From Chryseobacterium gwangjuense (GTDB taxonomy: Bacteria > Bacteroidota > Bacteroidia > Flavobacteriales > Weeksellaceae), in assembly GCF_021311115.1 (NCBI RefSeq), contig NZ_JAJTNP010000003.1:1-64000 (forward strand): DNA of 64,000 nt, read 5' to 3'. The notes below the pieces were generated by a model that did not search any database, was not told the DNA's origin, and saw only the letters and a list, made by a program, of their open reading frames with translations. This document shows positions 52,416-61,925 of this stretch, piece after piece. Position 1 is the stretch's first letter. Each line of letters opens with the position of its first letter. The position numbers and the translations under genes were made by a program.

Positions 52416-55400
52416 TTAAAAAGTCATTCCTAAGCCTCCCGAAATTCTTCCGCCATCAGAGCCGGTGAAATAATTTAGTCTTGCAGAGAATGTTTCCACA
52501 ATGCTCATCCAAAATCCGCCTCCGATAGACTGATGCCATTTTTTTGAATTTTCGTTGTCATTCCAGACTCTGCCGATATCATAGCCAATTAAAATTCCCA
52601 TGTTTGCAGGAACAATAGGGTTTTTTACCCTTCCGAAATCCCAACGGATTTCAGAGTTATTGGTAAAGTAAGATCTTCCTGAAAATCGGTCATTTCTGAA
52701 AGCTCTCATTCCATTATTCCCTCCAATACTTGCAGCCTGATAGAATTCAAAATTATTATTGTTCATCCACATAACATTACTGGAATTCGCAAAAACAAAA
52801 TTTCCTCTTTTATCAAGTCGATGGTCAATGGTAAGTGTACCGTTTAGAGTAAGGAAATTTTTCTCCATGTCCGAAAGGTTAGCTTTCCAGTCAGCATTCA
52901 GAACGAACTCCATTCCTAATGTCGGAAAGGCTGTGTTATCCAGATTTTTGTAACTGAATGTATAATTAGCTCCTGCAAACTGCTGATTGTTGAAAACCTC
53001 CTGATTTACATCCGGAGAAAGATCTACAAAGCGGTTGCCTTTTCTTTGGACTTTATTGCTTTCAAAGCTAAGCTGAAACTGATGTTGCAGATTCATCCAG
53101 CTTTTTTTAGAAATAGACGGTGCAAAGCTAAGTCTTGAAATTCTGGCTCTGTTGTATTCTCTTTCTGTATTTTCTTTGTCGTACAGACTTTCATTAGACA
53201 ATCCGAAGAAATTTTTAGAAAAACGAGGAGTCGTGTATAAGGCATCAATATTAAAATCCCAGCCGGAAATCGCTTTTTTGAAAATACCTTGATACGCAAG
53301 ATTGAAACCTGCTGTAGCAGTATAAAAATTAGCTTTTATGCTGTGCTTTTGAGTGTATGGATCACGAATAAAATTGTTGACCGTATAATTGACCAATGCC
53401 CCGATAATAACGCCGTCATCAGGATTATAATCAATATTGGGATACCCTGCTACAAAATTATACTTCGGATGCTTATAATTGTAGGTGTTAATGTCATAAT
53501 CGTCCGAAATATTCTTTGTTCCTGAGCCAGTATAAGTATTTTTTTGAGATTTGAAATCGTAGATTTTTACTTTACTTCCGTTGGCGATAGTATAGGTATC
53601 ATGATTATAGCCTCCAATCAATCTAATGTTCATTTTTGGACGGCCATCTCCGGAAACTTCATAAATATCATCATCTTCTAGTCCGTAAATCCAAAGTTCT
53701 TTTGTTTTTGAATCATCATAGGTCTTTTCAAAAACAAGCTCCGGATTTTCTTTATTCTTATCGAGTTTATACTGCTGTACCTGTACGGAATTTCCTGTTT
53801 TGGTAATGACAAATTTATCCGGATTCACGGTTCCTGCCAACGAAATTTTTTCCTGCAAGACATCATAATATTGAGCAGCATACTGCTGGAGTTTTGTTTT
53901 TCTGGATTTTAAATTTCGCTGTATATCTACAATGGTTTCATCCTGAACTTCTTTGGGAAGGTTCGTAAACGCTTCGTCAATATTCTGATCCGTAAGATGC
54001 TCCTGAATATATTTTGCCTGAGAAATCCAGTCTTCCTGAGTAGCACCTTTTAGGAATATTAGATCTAACGGATAAGGTTCCATATTCATCCATTTCACGT
54101 TTTTAATGTCTCCTTTAAAGGTTTTCATGTGACGGATTGCAGGAACATTCATAATGATTCTGAAGGCAGCCCCGTCATATTTACTGAAAGCCTGATCCCG
54201 GTCTCTCGGAATAGGTTTATAAACCACGTTATCTCCATCCTGATATTCTGCCCATTTCCATTGGTCAGAATGTCTGTCCCAGTCGCCAATCAGCATATCA
54301 AAAATTCTTGCGCGGATGTAAGATTCTTTGTCTATGGAGTATTTATAATTTTTATTTAAATTTTTAAGAACGTCGTCTGTGGAAACAATATCTTTTGCAT
54401 TGTCTAGTGAAGCCAGGGTTTTTGGATCTGCTGAAAAACGTTCCTCCACCATATACATTTCATCACCATATGTTTGATTGTATTCACCTAAAGCCTGTTG
54501 TTTAGGAATATAATATAATCTTGGATTCGAGTGGGGAATATTCAGCTTCTCAGCCATATTTCCGACAGAAAAAGGAGTGAAGGGGTGATTGGTGGTATAA
54601 AAATCCAGCAAAAATCTTTCAGGGAAAGTATTATTCAGCTCATTTCCAAACGTACTTTTCTTAAACGCCATATTATTCAGAAAACGAACGGCGCTTTTTT
54701 TAACCCCTCTCATGACGAATTCTTGTCCGTCCTGAGATTTTAGTCGTAAACTGTTCGACTGATTTCCTCCTCCTTCTCTGAAAGGGGTATAGCCGCCATC
54801 AAGCGTTGAAAGATTGGCTGTAGGAGCTGCAATCGGCATTCCGTAGTATTTTCTGTAATGTTCTCCCCAAAGCCACTTGTAAATAGGTCCTTTTTCTATT
54901 AACTTTTTAGGGTAAATAGTTGATGAGACAGTAGCAGGAAAAGAATTCGGGTAATTATTGATAAATTCTTTAGGTTTTTCAATAACCTGAACGTGGGTAA
55001 GTTGGTTGATTTTGTTGTCTTTTGTTGAAAAATATTCAACATCCGAACTTTGATCTTTTCTGATATTCAAGATGGCAAAACCACTTCCTCCAAAGGAAAA
55101 ATCTGTTTTTGAGCCAATGGTGGAAGGATCTGTTTTTGAACCGGCTCCACTAATGATTTGTCTGATGTTTCTTTCTTCATGGTACTGAAGATTATGGTCG
55201 TGTCCGGAAACAAAAATAATATTTTCTTTTTCCTGAACAATGCTTTTTAAGCGATTGGCCAGATCTGCATAATGTTGGTTGTTAATATCTTCAGGATTGG
55301 CTCCGGAAGAGCTTCTCAGAATATTGATAATGCTTGCAACACCCGGCAAAGGAATTTTGCTTTTCAAAGGGAAAAGATGAGAGGCTGCAGAATTATATCC

Positions 55401-56129
55401 TGCATGAGTTCCGCTGCTGATGACAGGATGATGCAACGCAACAATGATTCTTTTATCCTGGTTTTTGTCGATTAAATCTTTGAATTCAACGAAAAGATCT
55501 TCACGGGTTTTAATGTCACAGTTTTTATTTATACCCGGATAATTATCCCAGTTTGCTAATGCCCATTCCGAGTCGATGACGATTAATTTAATATCTTTTG
55601 TCAAGCTGATATCATCAATCGGGCAGGAATTTTTGGGCAGGAATGCTTTTTTATCATTGAAATAATTTTTTACCAGCTCTTCCTGTGCTTTTAATCCGTT
55701 TAAACCACTGTACCAATCATGATTTCCCGGAATTACCAAGGTTTTTCCTTTGAAATCTTTGGTGATGTTTAGTTGATTTTCCAGTTTTTGCTTTGCCAAA
55801 GCATAATTTTTGTCAGATTCTTTAGGCATTCCGTCCGGATAAATATTGTCACCTAAAAAAATCAGCATAGAGTTTTTATCCGCTGAATCGAGCTTGGCTT
55901 TAAGTAAATTTAGTGTTTGCTGTGACTGAACTTCATCTGCATTTCCCGCATCACCTATCAGGAAAATTTTGAAATCATTATCCGCTTTATGATCAGAATG
56001 TTGTATTTCAGATAAGTTTTTACCCTTTTTTACGTTATATGTTGCGCAGGAATAAAGAACTCCGGCAGACAACACCGTCCTTAAGACAACAGACGTATTT
56101 TTTAGATGAGTTTTCAAGGATAAATTCAT
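52416..56129 (-). CDS. Metallophosphoesterase fused to an outer-membrane barrel
   Basis: The 1237-aa product starts with a possible lipoprotein signal (TVLSAGVLYSC, Cys28) and a calcineurin-like phosphoesterase (about 50-340) with GDAGNADE, LGDNIYPDG, PGNHDWYSG and VSGHDHNLQ. A long middle part (about 400-880) is followed by a surface-antigen/D15-like beta-barrel (about 900-1237) ending FTGSDGGRISGGLGMTF. So a hydrolase is tied directly to an outer-membrane translocon-like barrel. The substrate and side of the membrane are unknown. It is monocistronic and very long. Confidence 0.88.
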   Translation of the reverse strand: MNLSLKTHLKNTSVVLRTVLSAGVLYSCATYNVKKGKNLSEIQHSDHKADNDFKIFLIGDAGNADEVQSQQTLNLLKAKLDSADKNSMLIFLGDNIYPDGMPKESDKNYALAKQKLENQLNITKDFKGKTLVIPGNHDWYSGLNGLKAQEELVKNYFNDKKAFLPKNSCPIDDISLTKDIKLIVIDSEWALANWDNYPGINKNCDIKTREDLFVEFKDLIDKNQDKRIIVALHHPVISSGTHAGYNSAASHLFPLKSKIPLPGVASIINILRSSSGANPEDINNQHYADLANRLKSIVQEKENIIFVSGHDHNLQYHEERNIRQIISGAGSKTDPSTIGSKTDFSFGGSGFAILNIRKDQSSDVEYFSTKDNKINQLTHVQVIEKPKEFINNYPNSFPATVSSTIYPKKLIEKGPIYKWLWGEHYRKYYGMPIAAPTANLSTLDGGYTPFREGGGNQSNSLRLKSQDGQEFVMRGVKKSAVRFLNNMAFKKSTFGNELNNTFPERFLLDFYTTNHPFTPFSVGNMAEKLNIPHSNPRLYYIPKQQALGEYNQTYGDEMYMVEERFSADPKTLASLDNAKDIVSTDDVLKNLNKNYKYSIDKESYIRARIFDMLIGDWDRHSDQWKWAEYQDGDNVVYKPIPRDRDQAFSKYDGAAFRIIMNVPAIRHMKTFKGDIKNVKWMNMEPYPLDLIFLKGATQEDWISQAKYIQEHLTDQNIDEAFTNLPKEVQDETIVDIQRNLKSRKTKLQQYAAQYYDVLQEKISLAGTVNPDKFVITKTGNSVQVQQYKLDKNKENPELVFEKTYDDSKTKELWIYGLEDDDIYEVSGDGRPKMNIRLIGGYNHDTYTIANGSKVKIYDFKSQKNTYTGSGTKNISDDYDINTYNYKHPKYNFVAGYPNIDYNPDDGVIIGALVNYTVNNFIRDPYTQKHSIKANFYTATAGFNLAYQGIFKKAISGWDFNIDALYTTPRFSKNFFGLSNESLYDKENTEREYNRARISRLSFAPSISKKSWMNLQHQFQLSFESNKVQRKGNRFVDLSPDVNQEVFNNQQFAGANYTFSYKNLDNTAFPTLGMEFVLNADWKANLSDMEKNFLTLNGTLTIDHRLDKRGNFVFANSSNVMWMNNNNFEFYQAASIGGNNGMRAFRNDRFSGRSYFTNNSEIRWDFGRVKNPIVPANMGILIGYDIGRVWNDNENSKKWHQSIGGGFWMSIVETFSARLNYFTGSDGGRISGGLGMTF

Positions 56130-56155
56130 AAATTTACAATAACAAAATTTCAGTG

Positions 56156-57331
56156 ATGAGCATTTTACAAAAAGCCAAAGATTATGTTGAAATCTTATTC
56201 AAAGATAAGTTATCTTCAGTATATTTTTATCATAATTTTATTCATACTACTTATACGGTAAATAAGGCTGAAGAAATCTTAAAGCATACACCGGTTTCCG
56301 AAGAGGAGCAGGAAAAGGTATTGCTTGCTCTTTGGTTTCATGATACAGGGTACATAGAATGTGCACAGAATCATGAGGAGAAAGGAGTAGACATCATGAA
56401 AAATTTTTTGAAAAAAGAAAATTATCCGGAAGATTATATTGAGGATGTTACCAAGCTGATTTTAGCAACCAAGATCACTTATGAACCTCAGAATTTATTG
56501 GAACAGATTGTAAAAGATTCGGATTGCAGTCATTTTGCGAGCCATGATTACAATGATATTTCTGATGCGTTAAGGAAAGAATGGGAGCTTACGAATGTGA
56601 GATGTTTTTCTAATGATGAATGGAATGCCGGAAATCTGGACATGCTAAAGAATAAACATAAGTTCTATACCGATTACGCAAAACAAAACTGGCAACCTTT
56701 GAAGGAAAAGAATATTAAAAAAATAGAGAAAAAACTGGAAAAAGAAGAAGGTAAAGAAGGCAAAAAAGAATCTTCCGAAAATAAAAAAGAAAAAGATCCT
56801 AAATCTGACAGAAGTGTAGATACATTATTCAGAGTTACCCTGAATAACCATACGAGATTGAGTGATATTGCCGACAGTAAAGCGAATATTTTACTTTCTG
56901 TCAATGCGATTATCATTTCGGTATGTCTTTCTGTTTTGGTTCCTAAATTAGATACTCCGAAAAATGCACATCTAATTATTCCGAGTTTTATCTTATTGCT
57001 GTCTAGTGTTCTGACGATTATTTTTGCAATTTTATCTACAAAACCCAATGTAACTAAAGCAAAATTTACGCTTCAGGATGTTTCTGACAGAAAAGTGAAT
57101 CTTTTATTCTTCGGGAATTTTAACAGTATGCTTTTTGACGATTACCATAATGCGATGAAAGACCTGATCAAAGACAGAGATTATATTTATGATTCTATGG
57201 TAAAAGATTTATATTTTCTCGGGAAGGTTTTGGACAGAAAATACAGACTTTTATCGATGACCTATAAAATTTTTATGGCAGGAATTATCATTTCCGTACT
57301 GTCCTTCGGATACGCTTTTCTTTCGTTATAA
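56156..57331 (+). CDS. HD-domain protein with Pycsar-effector-like (DUF5706) membrane domain
   Basis: The product is 391 aa from the ATG at 56156 (a GTG lies one codon upstream). The HD-type metal site has His26/His30, His62-Asp63 (LWFHDTGY) and Asp121/Asp123 (VKDSDCSHF). A charged Lys/Glu linker (about 183-218) leads to a DUF5706-like domain (TLFRVTLNNHTRLSDIADSK, about 223-242) with two membrane helices (about 245-262 and 273-292), and a third hydrophobic helix ends the protein. DUF5706 includes PycTM, the membrane effector of the Pycsar phage-defence system. No pyrimidine cyclase gene is adjacent. Confidence 0.82.
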   Translation: MSILQKAKDYVEILFKDKLSSVYFYHNFIHTTYTVNKAEEILKHTPVSEEEQEKVLLALWFHDTGYIECAQNHEEKGVDIMKNFLKKENYPEDYIEDVTKLILATKITYEPQNLLEQIVKDSDCSHFASHDYNDISDALRKEWELTNVRCFSNDEWNAGNLDMLKNKHKFYTDYAKQNWQPLKEKNIKKIEKKLEKEEGKEGKKESSENKKEKDPKSDRSVDTLFRVTLNNHTRLSDIADSKANILLSVNAIIISVCLSVLVPKLDTPKNAHLIIPSFILLLSSVLTIIFAILSTKPNVTKAKFTLQDVSDRKVNLLFFGNFNSMLFDDYHNAMKDLIKDRDYIYDSMVKDLYFLGKVLDRKYRLLSMTYKIFMAGIIISVLSFGYAFLSL

Positions 57332-57353
57332 ATTTTAAATTTAAAATAGAAAA

Positions 57354-58268
57354 ATGATTGTAAGACAGCGTACCAATTGGCTGAAAATGCTTTTTATATG
57401 GAGAGGTTCCGTATTGAAGAAAATTATTGTTCAGCTTCTTGCCATTACGTTGTTTTCTTTGGCTATTTATTTTTTTAAAGGAAAGATTTTTGATTATAAA
57501 GTTCATCTCAATCCTACTATTTTTACGTTGATTGGTCTTGCTTTGGCTATTTTTATGGGCTTTTGCAATACGGCGAGCTATGACCGGTATTGGGAAGGAA
57601 GAAAGCTTTGGGGATTGTTGGTGATTGAAACCCGATCTTTAACCCGCCAAATCTTTTCAATGGTAGATGGACCTCAAAACGAAGAAAAGCAAAAAATTGT
57701 AAAACTCATTTCTGCTTTTTGCTGGTCATTGAATTATCAGCTTAGAAATAAATCAGGAACAGAGCATCTTGTGAGATTACTTTCTCCGGAGCAGATAGAA
57801 AAATTAAACGGTAAAAAATTTATTCCCAGTATTATTTTAAGCTTTATTGCAGATTGGTGTAAAGAACAAAACAGAAAAGGAAATATTGATACGATTGTTT
57901 TAACGCAACTGGATCATCAGCTGAATCAGTTTTCTAACATTTCTGGTGGCTGTGAAAGGATTTATAATACACCGTTACCTTTTGCGTATAGTGTATTGCT
58001 TCATCGTACGGTTTATTTTTATTGTTTCTGGCTGCCTTTCGGATTGGTTGATTCTTTGGGCTGGATGATGCCTTTAATTGTCGGATTAATCAGTTATACT
58101 TTTATTGCATTAGATGCTATTATTCAGGAGATTGGAGAGCCTTTTGGTGAAGAGGAAAATGACCTTGCTTTGAACAGCATTTGCAGAACAATTGAATTTT
58201 CAATTTTTGAGCAGGCAGAAATTCCACAAGGTGAGCTTCAAAAACCTGATTCTTATTTTATTGATTAA
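57354..58268 (+). CDS. Bestrophin-family anion channel
   Basis: The 304-aa product has four membrane helices and the bestrophin (UPF0187/RFP) motif NTASYDRYWEGRKLWG (about 62-77), plus YSVLLHRTVYFYCFWLPFGLVD and EPFGEEENDLAL near the C-terminus. Bacterial relatives form pentameric channels. It starts 22 bp behind the HD/DUF5706 gene on the same strand, so a shared transcript is likely. Its stop overlaps that of the convergent GAF gene by four bases. Confidence 0.9.
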   Translation: MIVRQRTNWLKMLFIWRGSVLKKIIVQLLAITLFSLAIYFFKGKIFDYKVHLNPTIFTLIGLALAIFMGFCNTASYDRYWEGRKLWGLLVIETRSLTRQIFSMVDGPQNEEKQKIVKLISAFCWSLNYQLRNKSGTEHLVRLLSPEQIEKLNGKKFIPSIILSFIADWCKEQNRKGNIDTIVLTQLDHQLNQFSNISGGCERIYNTPLPFAYSVLLHRTVYFYCFWLPFGLVDSLGWMMPLIVGLISYTFIALDAIIQEIGEPFGEEENDLALNSICRTIEFSIFEQAEIPQGELQKPDSYFID

Positions 58269-60577
58269 TCTTGTATAACAAGAGAAACTCTTAAGGCTAA
58301 AAGTCCTGTAATTCCTTGTAAATCTTCTACTTTTAAGAACTCTATATCATGTTGAAGGATATTCTTTTTCTGCAACTTATTGATATATTCCAGATATTCT
58401 TTTTGGTTTTCCATCCCGAAATAGACGATTGTAATTTTTCCGGGACAGGTAATTCTTTCGGAAGAATCTTTAATATGCGCTTTGTCTAAACGTTTCTTAA
58501 TGATTTCATAATACGAATTATAAGCACCATCTATATCAAAGCGTTTTTCATCCATTCTGAAACGGATGTCCACTTTCTCGTTATAAACAAATATCAAAGA
58601 GGCAATATCCAAAGAAACGGGCAAGTTTGTTTTAAAGCTTTGAAACTCCTGTTCCAATGTGCAAACGGTTTTTAATTGCCAGTATCTCAGTCTGTGAACT
58701 ACTTTTGAGGTGTAATGTAATTCAGGAGCAATCGTATTGCCAATGTATAGATTATGCTCAACCCCATCAGATTTGAATCTTTCATAGTAGTGAGGAAAGA
58801 TCTGTTGTGCTTTGATCTGGCTTTCATCCAGAATATCTGCAAGTTTTCTGTTAACCAGTGTGATCGATTCATCCAGACTTTTTCTGTGACCGTAAAAAAG
58901 ATGATTTTGTACGAAAACTTTTGAAAAGTAATCCTTGATCTTGGATTTTATGTCTTTGGTATTCTTGGTTTCAAGTTTTCCCTGCAAAAAAGGATGGATT
59001 TCGTCTCTTAAAAGCCTTTGAAAACGCTGTTCCGTATCTGCTTTGATGTCATTATTCAACTCATTCTCAAAAATATCCAAGGCCAGTAAGTATTTTTCTG
59101 AATCTGAATTGATAAGGGAAAAAAGATCATGAAGGTTTTCTATCTGCTCATTCAGATCTTCAAGCATCAGTTTATAACGCTTTTCAGAAGAGGAGCGGAT
59201 ATCGGAGAAACTAAAAAGCGGAGTAAGATTTTTAAACGAAATCTGCTTTAAAGTATACATTTTTCTGCCTAGAAATGCATTGTAATATTTTTCAGCTTCA
59301 TTTCTGAATTTCCAGACTACACTGTCGTGAATCGTTGTATATTCTCTTTGGATAATGGCTTCAATCTGATTGTTCCTTTCAAAACTAAATCTGCTTAAAG
59401 AGAAAAGAATCATATCGGCAAAAAATTCAAGCTTTTTGAGTTTCAACCCATTAAAACTATGTGCTAAAGGAGAAGTGAACTCCATAATCGCAAGAAGATC
59501 ATTGTCTTTCATGATCGGAATGACCATGAAACTATTGATATTATTGTTTTTTAAAATATTAAATGATGGCAGTTTTTTAATTTCATCATCCAAATGATTC
59601 ACATTAGAAACGACAACCGGTTTAGAATTGTGACTTAAATTATTGAACGTGCTTTCTCGGACTTCCTGATCAAAAGTGTTGATCCAAAAATCAAGAATAT
59701 GGTTGGTAAAAACATTTTCATAAATCGGAACGTTTTCCAGTCTTTTCTCTTTTTTATTGAAGAGCATTAATCCGAAATTAAGCTCCGGAACATCGAAATA
59801 AGATTTAAAAATTTCTTTTAAATTCTCATCAGGAACCAGATTTTCAGGATCAATTTTAATCATTGTAGATTTTAAGTCAGACAATGCCACTTCCGAAGTA
59901 CAATCCACCAGTGAAATAATTGTAAACCCGCTTAATATCCATAATTTTGAAGGGAAATATCTCTTCCATAACGTAATATCATCCAAATTTTCCAACAACA
60001 TATCTATGACATCGTCTGAAGGAATTGGAGCATCTTCAGTAGGATAAACTTCTGAAAAATCTGAATTTACAGTAATTTTATAATGCTTCATGATTCCCTG
60101 CTTATTGGGAATATCATAATAAAAAGGAAGCGTACTTTTGATGTCTCTTTTGAAATAAGTCTGTAAAATCAGGCAGCAGCAGAAAACATAAAATTCGTCA
60201 TCATCAATATTTCTAAGCTCAATTTCAAAGTCTTTTCCGGCTTCTTTCAGAATATTTTTGAATCGTTCCGTATAATTGAACGTAATATTAGAAAGCGGAA
60301 TACTTGCAGCTTTGATTTCATTGTTCGTCAAACCGGTAGGGAAGAGGTCAGCCAATAAAAGCTTGATAATATCTTCGTATTTGTCTAATAAAGAGACATC
60401 CTGAAAGCCATTTTTCAGTTCCTGGAAACTGTTGGTCTTTTCGATCAGCGATTCGGCATAATTTGCCCGGTATTCCAATCTGTCATTATAACGGATATGT
60501 TCTAACACATCCAAATATTTTTTGAATGATATATAAACCTGAAATGGAGCGTCTTTTTTATAAAGGTTTGCCAACAA
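58265..60577 (-). CDS. Large GAF-domain protein
   Basis: The 770-aa product has a long helical N-terminal part, a GAF-like sensor domain (about 290-395: FMVIPIMKDNDLLAIMEFTS and a FADMILFSLSRF end) and a C-terminal region without recognisable catalytic motifs. No histidine kinase, GGDEF or phosphatase part is seen. GAF domains often bind cyclic nucleotides or other small molecules; the ligand here is unknown. It converges on the bestrophin gene, sharing the stop region, and may belong to the same functional island. Confidence 0.75.
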   Translation of the reverse strand: MLANLYKKDAPFQVYISFKKYLDVLEHIRYNDRLEYRANYAESLIEKTNSFQELKNGFQDVSLLDKYEDIIKLLLADLFPTGLTNNEIKAASIPLSNITFNYTERFKNILKEAGKDFEIELRNIDDDEFYVFCCCLILQTYFKRDIKSTLPFYYDIPNKQGIMKHYKITVNSDFSEVYPTEDAPIPSDDVIDMLLENLDDITLWKRYFPSKLWILSGFTIISLVDCTSEVALSDLKSTMIKIDPENLVPDENLKEIFKSYFDVPELNFGLMLFNKKEKRLENVPIYENVFTNHILDFWINTFDQEVRESTFNNLSHNSKPVVVSNVNHLDDEIKKLPSFNILKNNNINSFMVIPIMKDNDLLAIMEFTSPLAHSFNGLKLKKLEFFADMILFSLSRFSFERNNQIEAIIQREYTTIHDSVVWKFRNEAEKYYNAFLGRKMYTLKQISFKNLTPLFSFSDIRSSSEKRYKLMLEDLNEQIENLHDLFSLINSDSEKYLLALDIFENELNNDIKADTEQRFQRLLRDEIHPFLQGKLETKNTKDIKSKIKDYFSKVFVQNHLFYGHRKSLDESITLVNRKLADILDESQIKAQQIFPHYYERFKSDGVEHNLYIGNTIAPELHYTSKVVHRLRYWQLKTVCTLEQEFQSFKTNLPVSLDIASLIFVYNEKVDIRFRMDEKRFDIDGAYNSYYEIIKKRLDKAHIKDSSERITCPGKITIVYFGMENQKEYLEYINKLQKKNILQHDIEFLKVEDLQGITGLLALRVSLVIQD

Positions 60578-60824
60578 CTAAAATTTAGAGTAAAGTTATG
60601 AAAAAAATAGATTTTTAGGGAAAATGTGCAGGGTGAAAGGTTGGATTTATTTTGGATTCCGATTAAACTGATAATAGTTTTTTAATCAATATAATACATG
60701 AGTTCACGATATCAAATACTATTTTTTTGTTTTCCAGATTACTCATATGTCATTTTAGTATGACATTACAGTTTTTCCAAATGTCTGTAGTTACAACTTA
60801 AAACTATGCAAACAAATATATCCA

Positions 60825-61925
60825 TCACAATTTTATATAGTCTGAGATATTATTTATCATCACTTCGTTGACATTAACGCTATGTTTTAATTTTATAGTT
60901 TTATCGTTTTCATCATAAAAACTTTTTATACCAATTTGTGTTAAATAAAAATTATTTTGCTTCCACTCAAATAATAGATTGTAAATAGTATTTTCTGCTT
61001 TTTGTATTACATCTAATGAAAATGAGGTTTTGCCAATACGCTTGAAATTTGAGTAAGCTCTCATAGGTTCATTACATCTTAGACAAGGAATGATGTTTTT
61101 GTTGCTGGCAATTTGAGTATAGTTATTATTGTTTTTACCTATAAGAATCTCCAGTGTCCTGTAAAATAAATTGATATTATTAAAATATTCATCACCTATT
61201 ACATCTTGTTCCTTAGGATTGGCGCGTATTAAAATTTTATCTTTTATCTGATCATTATTAAAATCAAAAATTAGACTGTCTATTATGATGTCGTTTGAAG
61301 AAGTTGTTTTTAATGGTTTAGTATTGTTATTTATGATTGGGCTATTTGATTTAGTGCTTTCAATTGGAAAATCAAATATGTACCGGTCATTTTTATTTTT
61401 TGTTACTATTTTTTTTGAATCAAAAGTAAATGAAATCTGATTGTTTGATTTTTTAATTGATAGTACATCTTTAATACTATATTTTTCATAATTGTACTGT
61501 GGACCACACAATCTAAAGGATCTGATAAGTTTATTTTTATCAATTAGAATAGCATATAAACTCCCTGTAAGGATATCTTGATAATCTTCAAGAAGTATTA
61601 TTCTAAGAGTAGGGTCATTTGAATTGGTATATTGATAGGCAGAAACCCCAACAGCATCCATATTGCAATGATTCTCTTCTGTTAAATCAATTTTATTCCC
61701 TTTATTATCTGTAAATATTTCTACATGATTGGGTTGATCAGAAAATAATTTTAAGGTAGTCTGATTCAATTTGAAAGTCACTTCATCATTAGTCGTAAAT
61801 CTGCCTTCAAATTTAAAGTTTGTAACCGTAGGGTTGCCAACAGTTTTATCTTTACATTGTCCGAAAAATGTAAAAAAAATTATAAAAGTGAATAATATTA
61901 ACTTTTTACTTTTAACTTCTTGCAT
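60825..61925 (-). CDS. AT-rich lipoprotein, candidate immunity protein
   Basis: The product is 366 aa from the ATG at 61925, chosen because the lipoprotein signal (LILFTFIIFFTFFGQC) starts there; an ATG at 61952 would lie inside the preceding gene. It contains an FG-GAP-like patch (FDFNNDQIKDKILI) and cysteines in CLRCNEP. It overlaps the end of a large peptidoglycan-hydrolase gene by 14 bp, so the two are coupled. A periplasm-facing lipoprotein behind a wall hydrolase fits an immunity protein; this is inferred from context only. Confidence 0.7.
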   Translation of the reverse strand: MQEVKSKKLILFTFIIFFTFFGQCKDKTVGNPTVTNFKFEGRFTTNDEVTFKLNQTTLKLFSDQPNHVEIFTDNKGNKIDLTEENHCNMDAVGVSAYQYTNSNDPTLRIILLEDYQDILTGSLYAILIDKNKLIRSFRLCGPQYNYEKYSIKDVLSIKKSNNQISFTFDSKKIVTKNKNDRYIFDFPIESTKSNSPIINNNTKPLKTTSSNDIIIDSLIFDFNNDQIKDKILIRANPKEQDVIGDEYFNNINLFYRTLEILIGKNNNNYTQIASNKNIIPCLRCNEPMRAYSNFKRIGKTSFSLDVIQKAENTIYNLLFEWKQNNFYLTQIGIKSFYDENDKTIKLKHSVNVNEVMINNISDYIKL

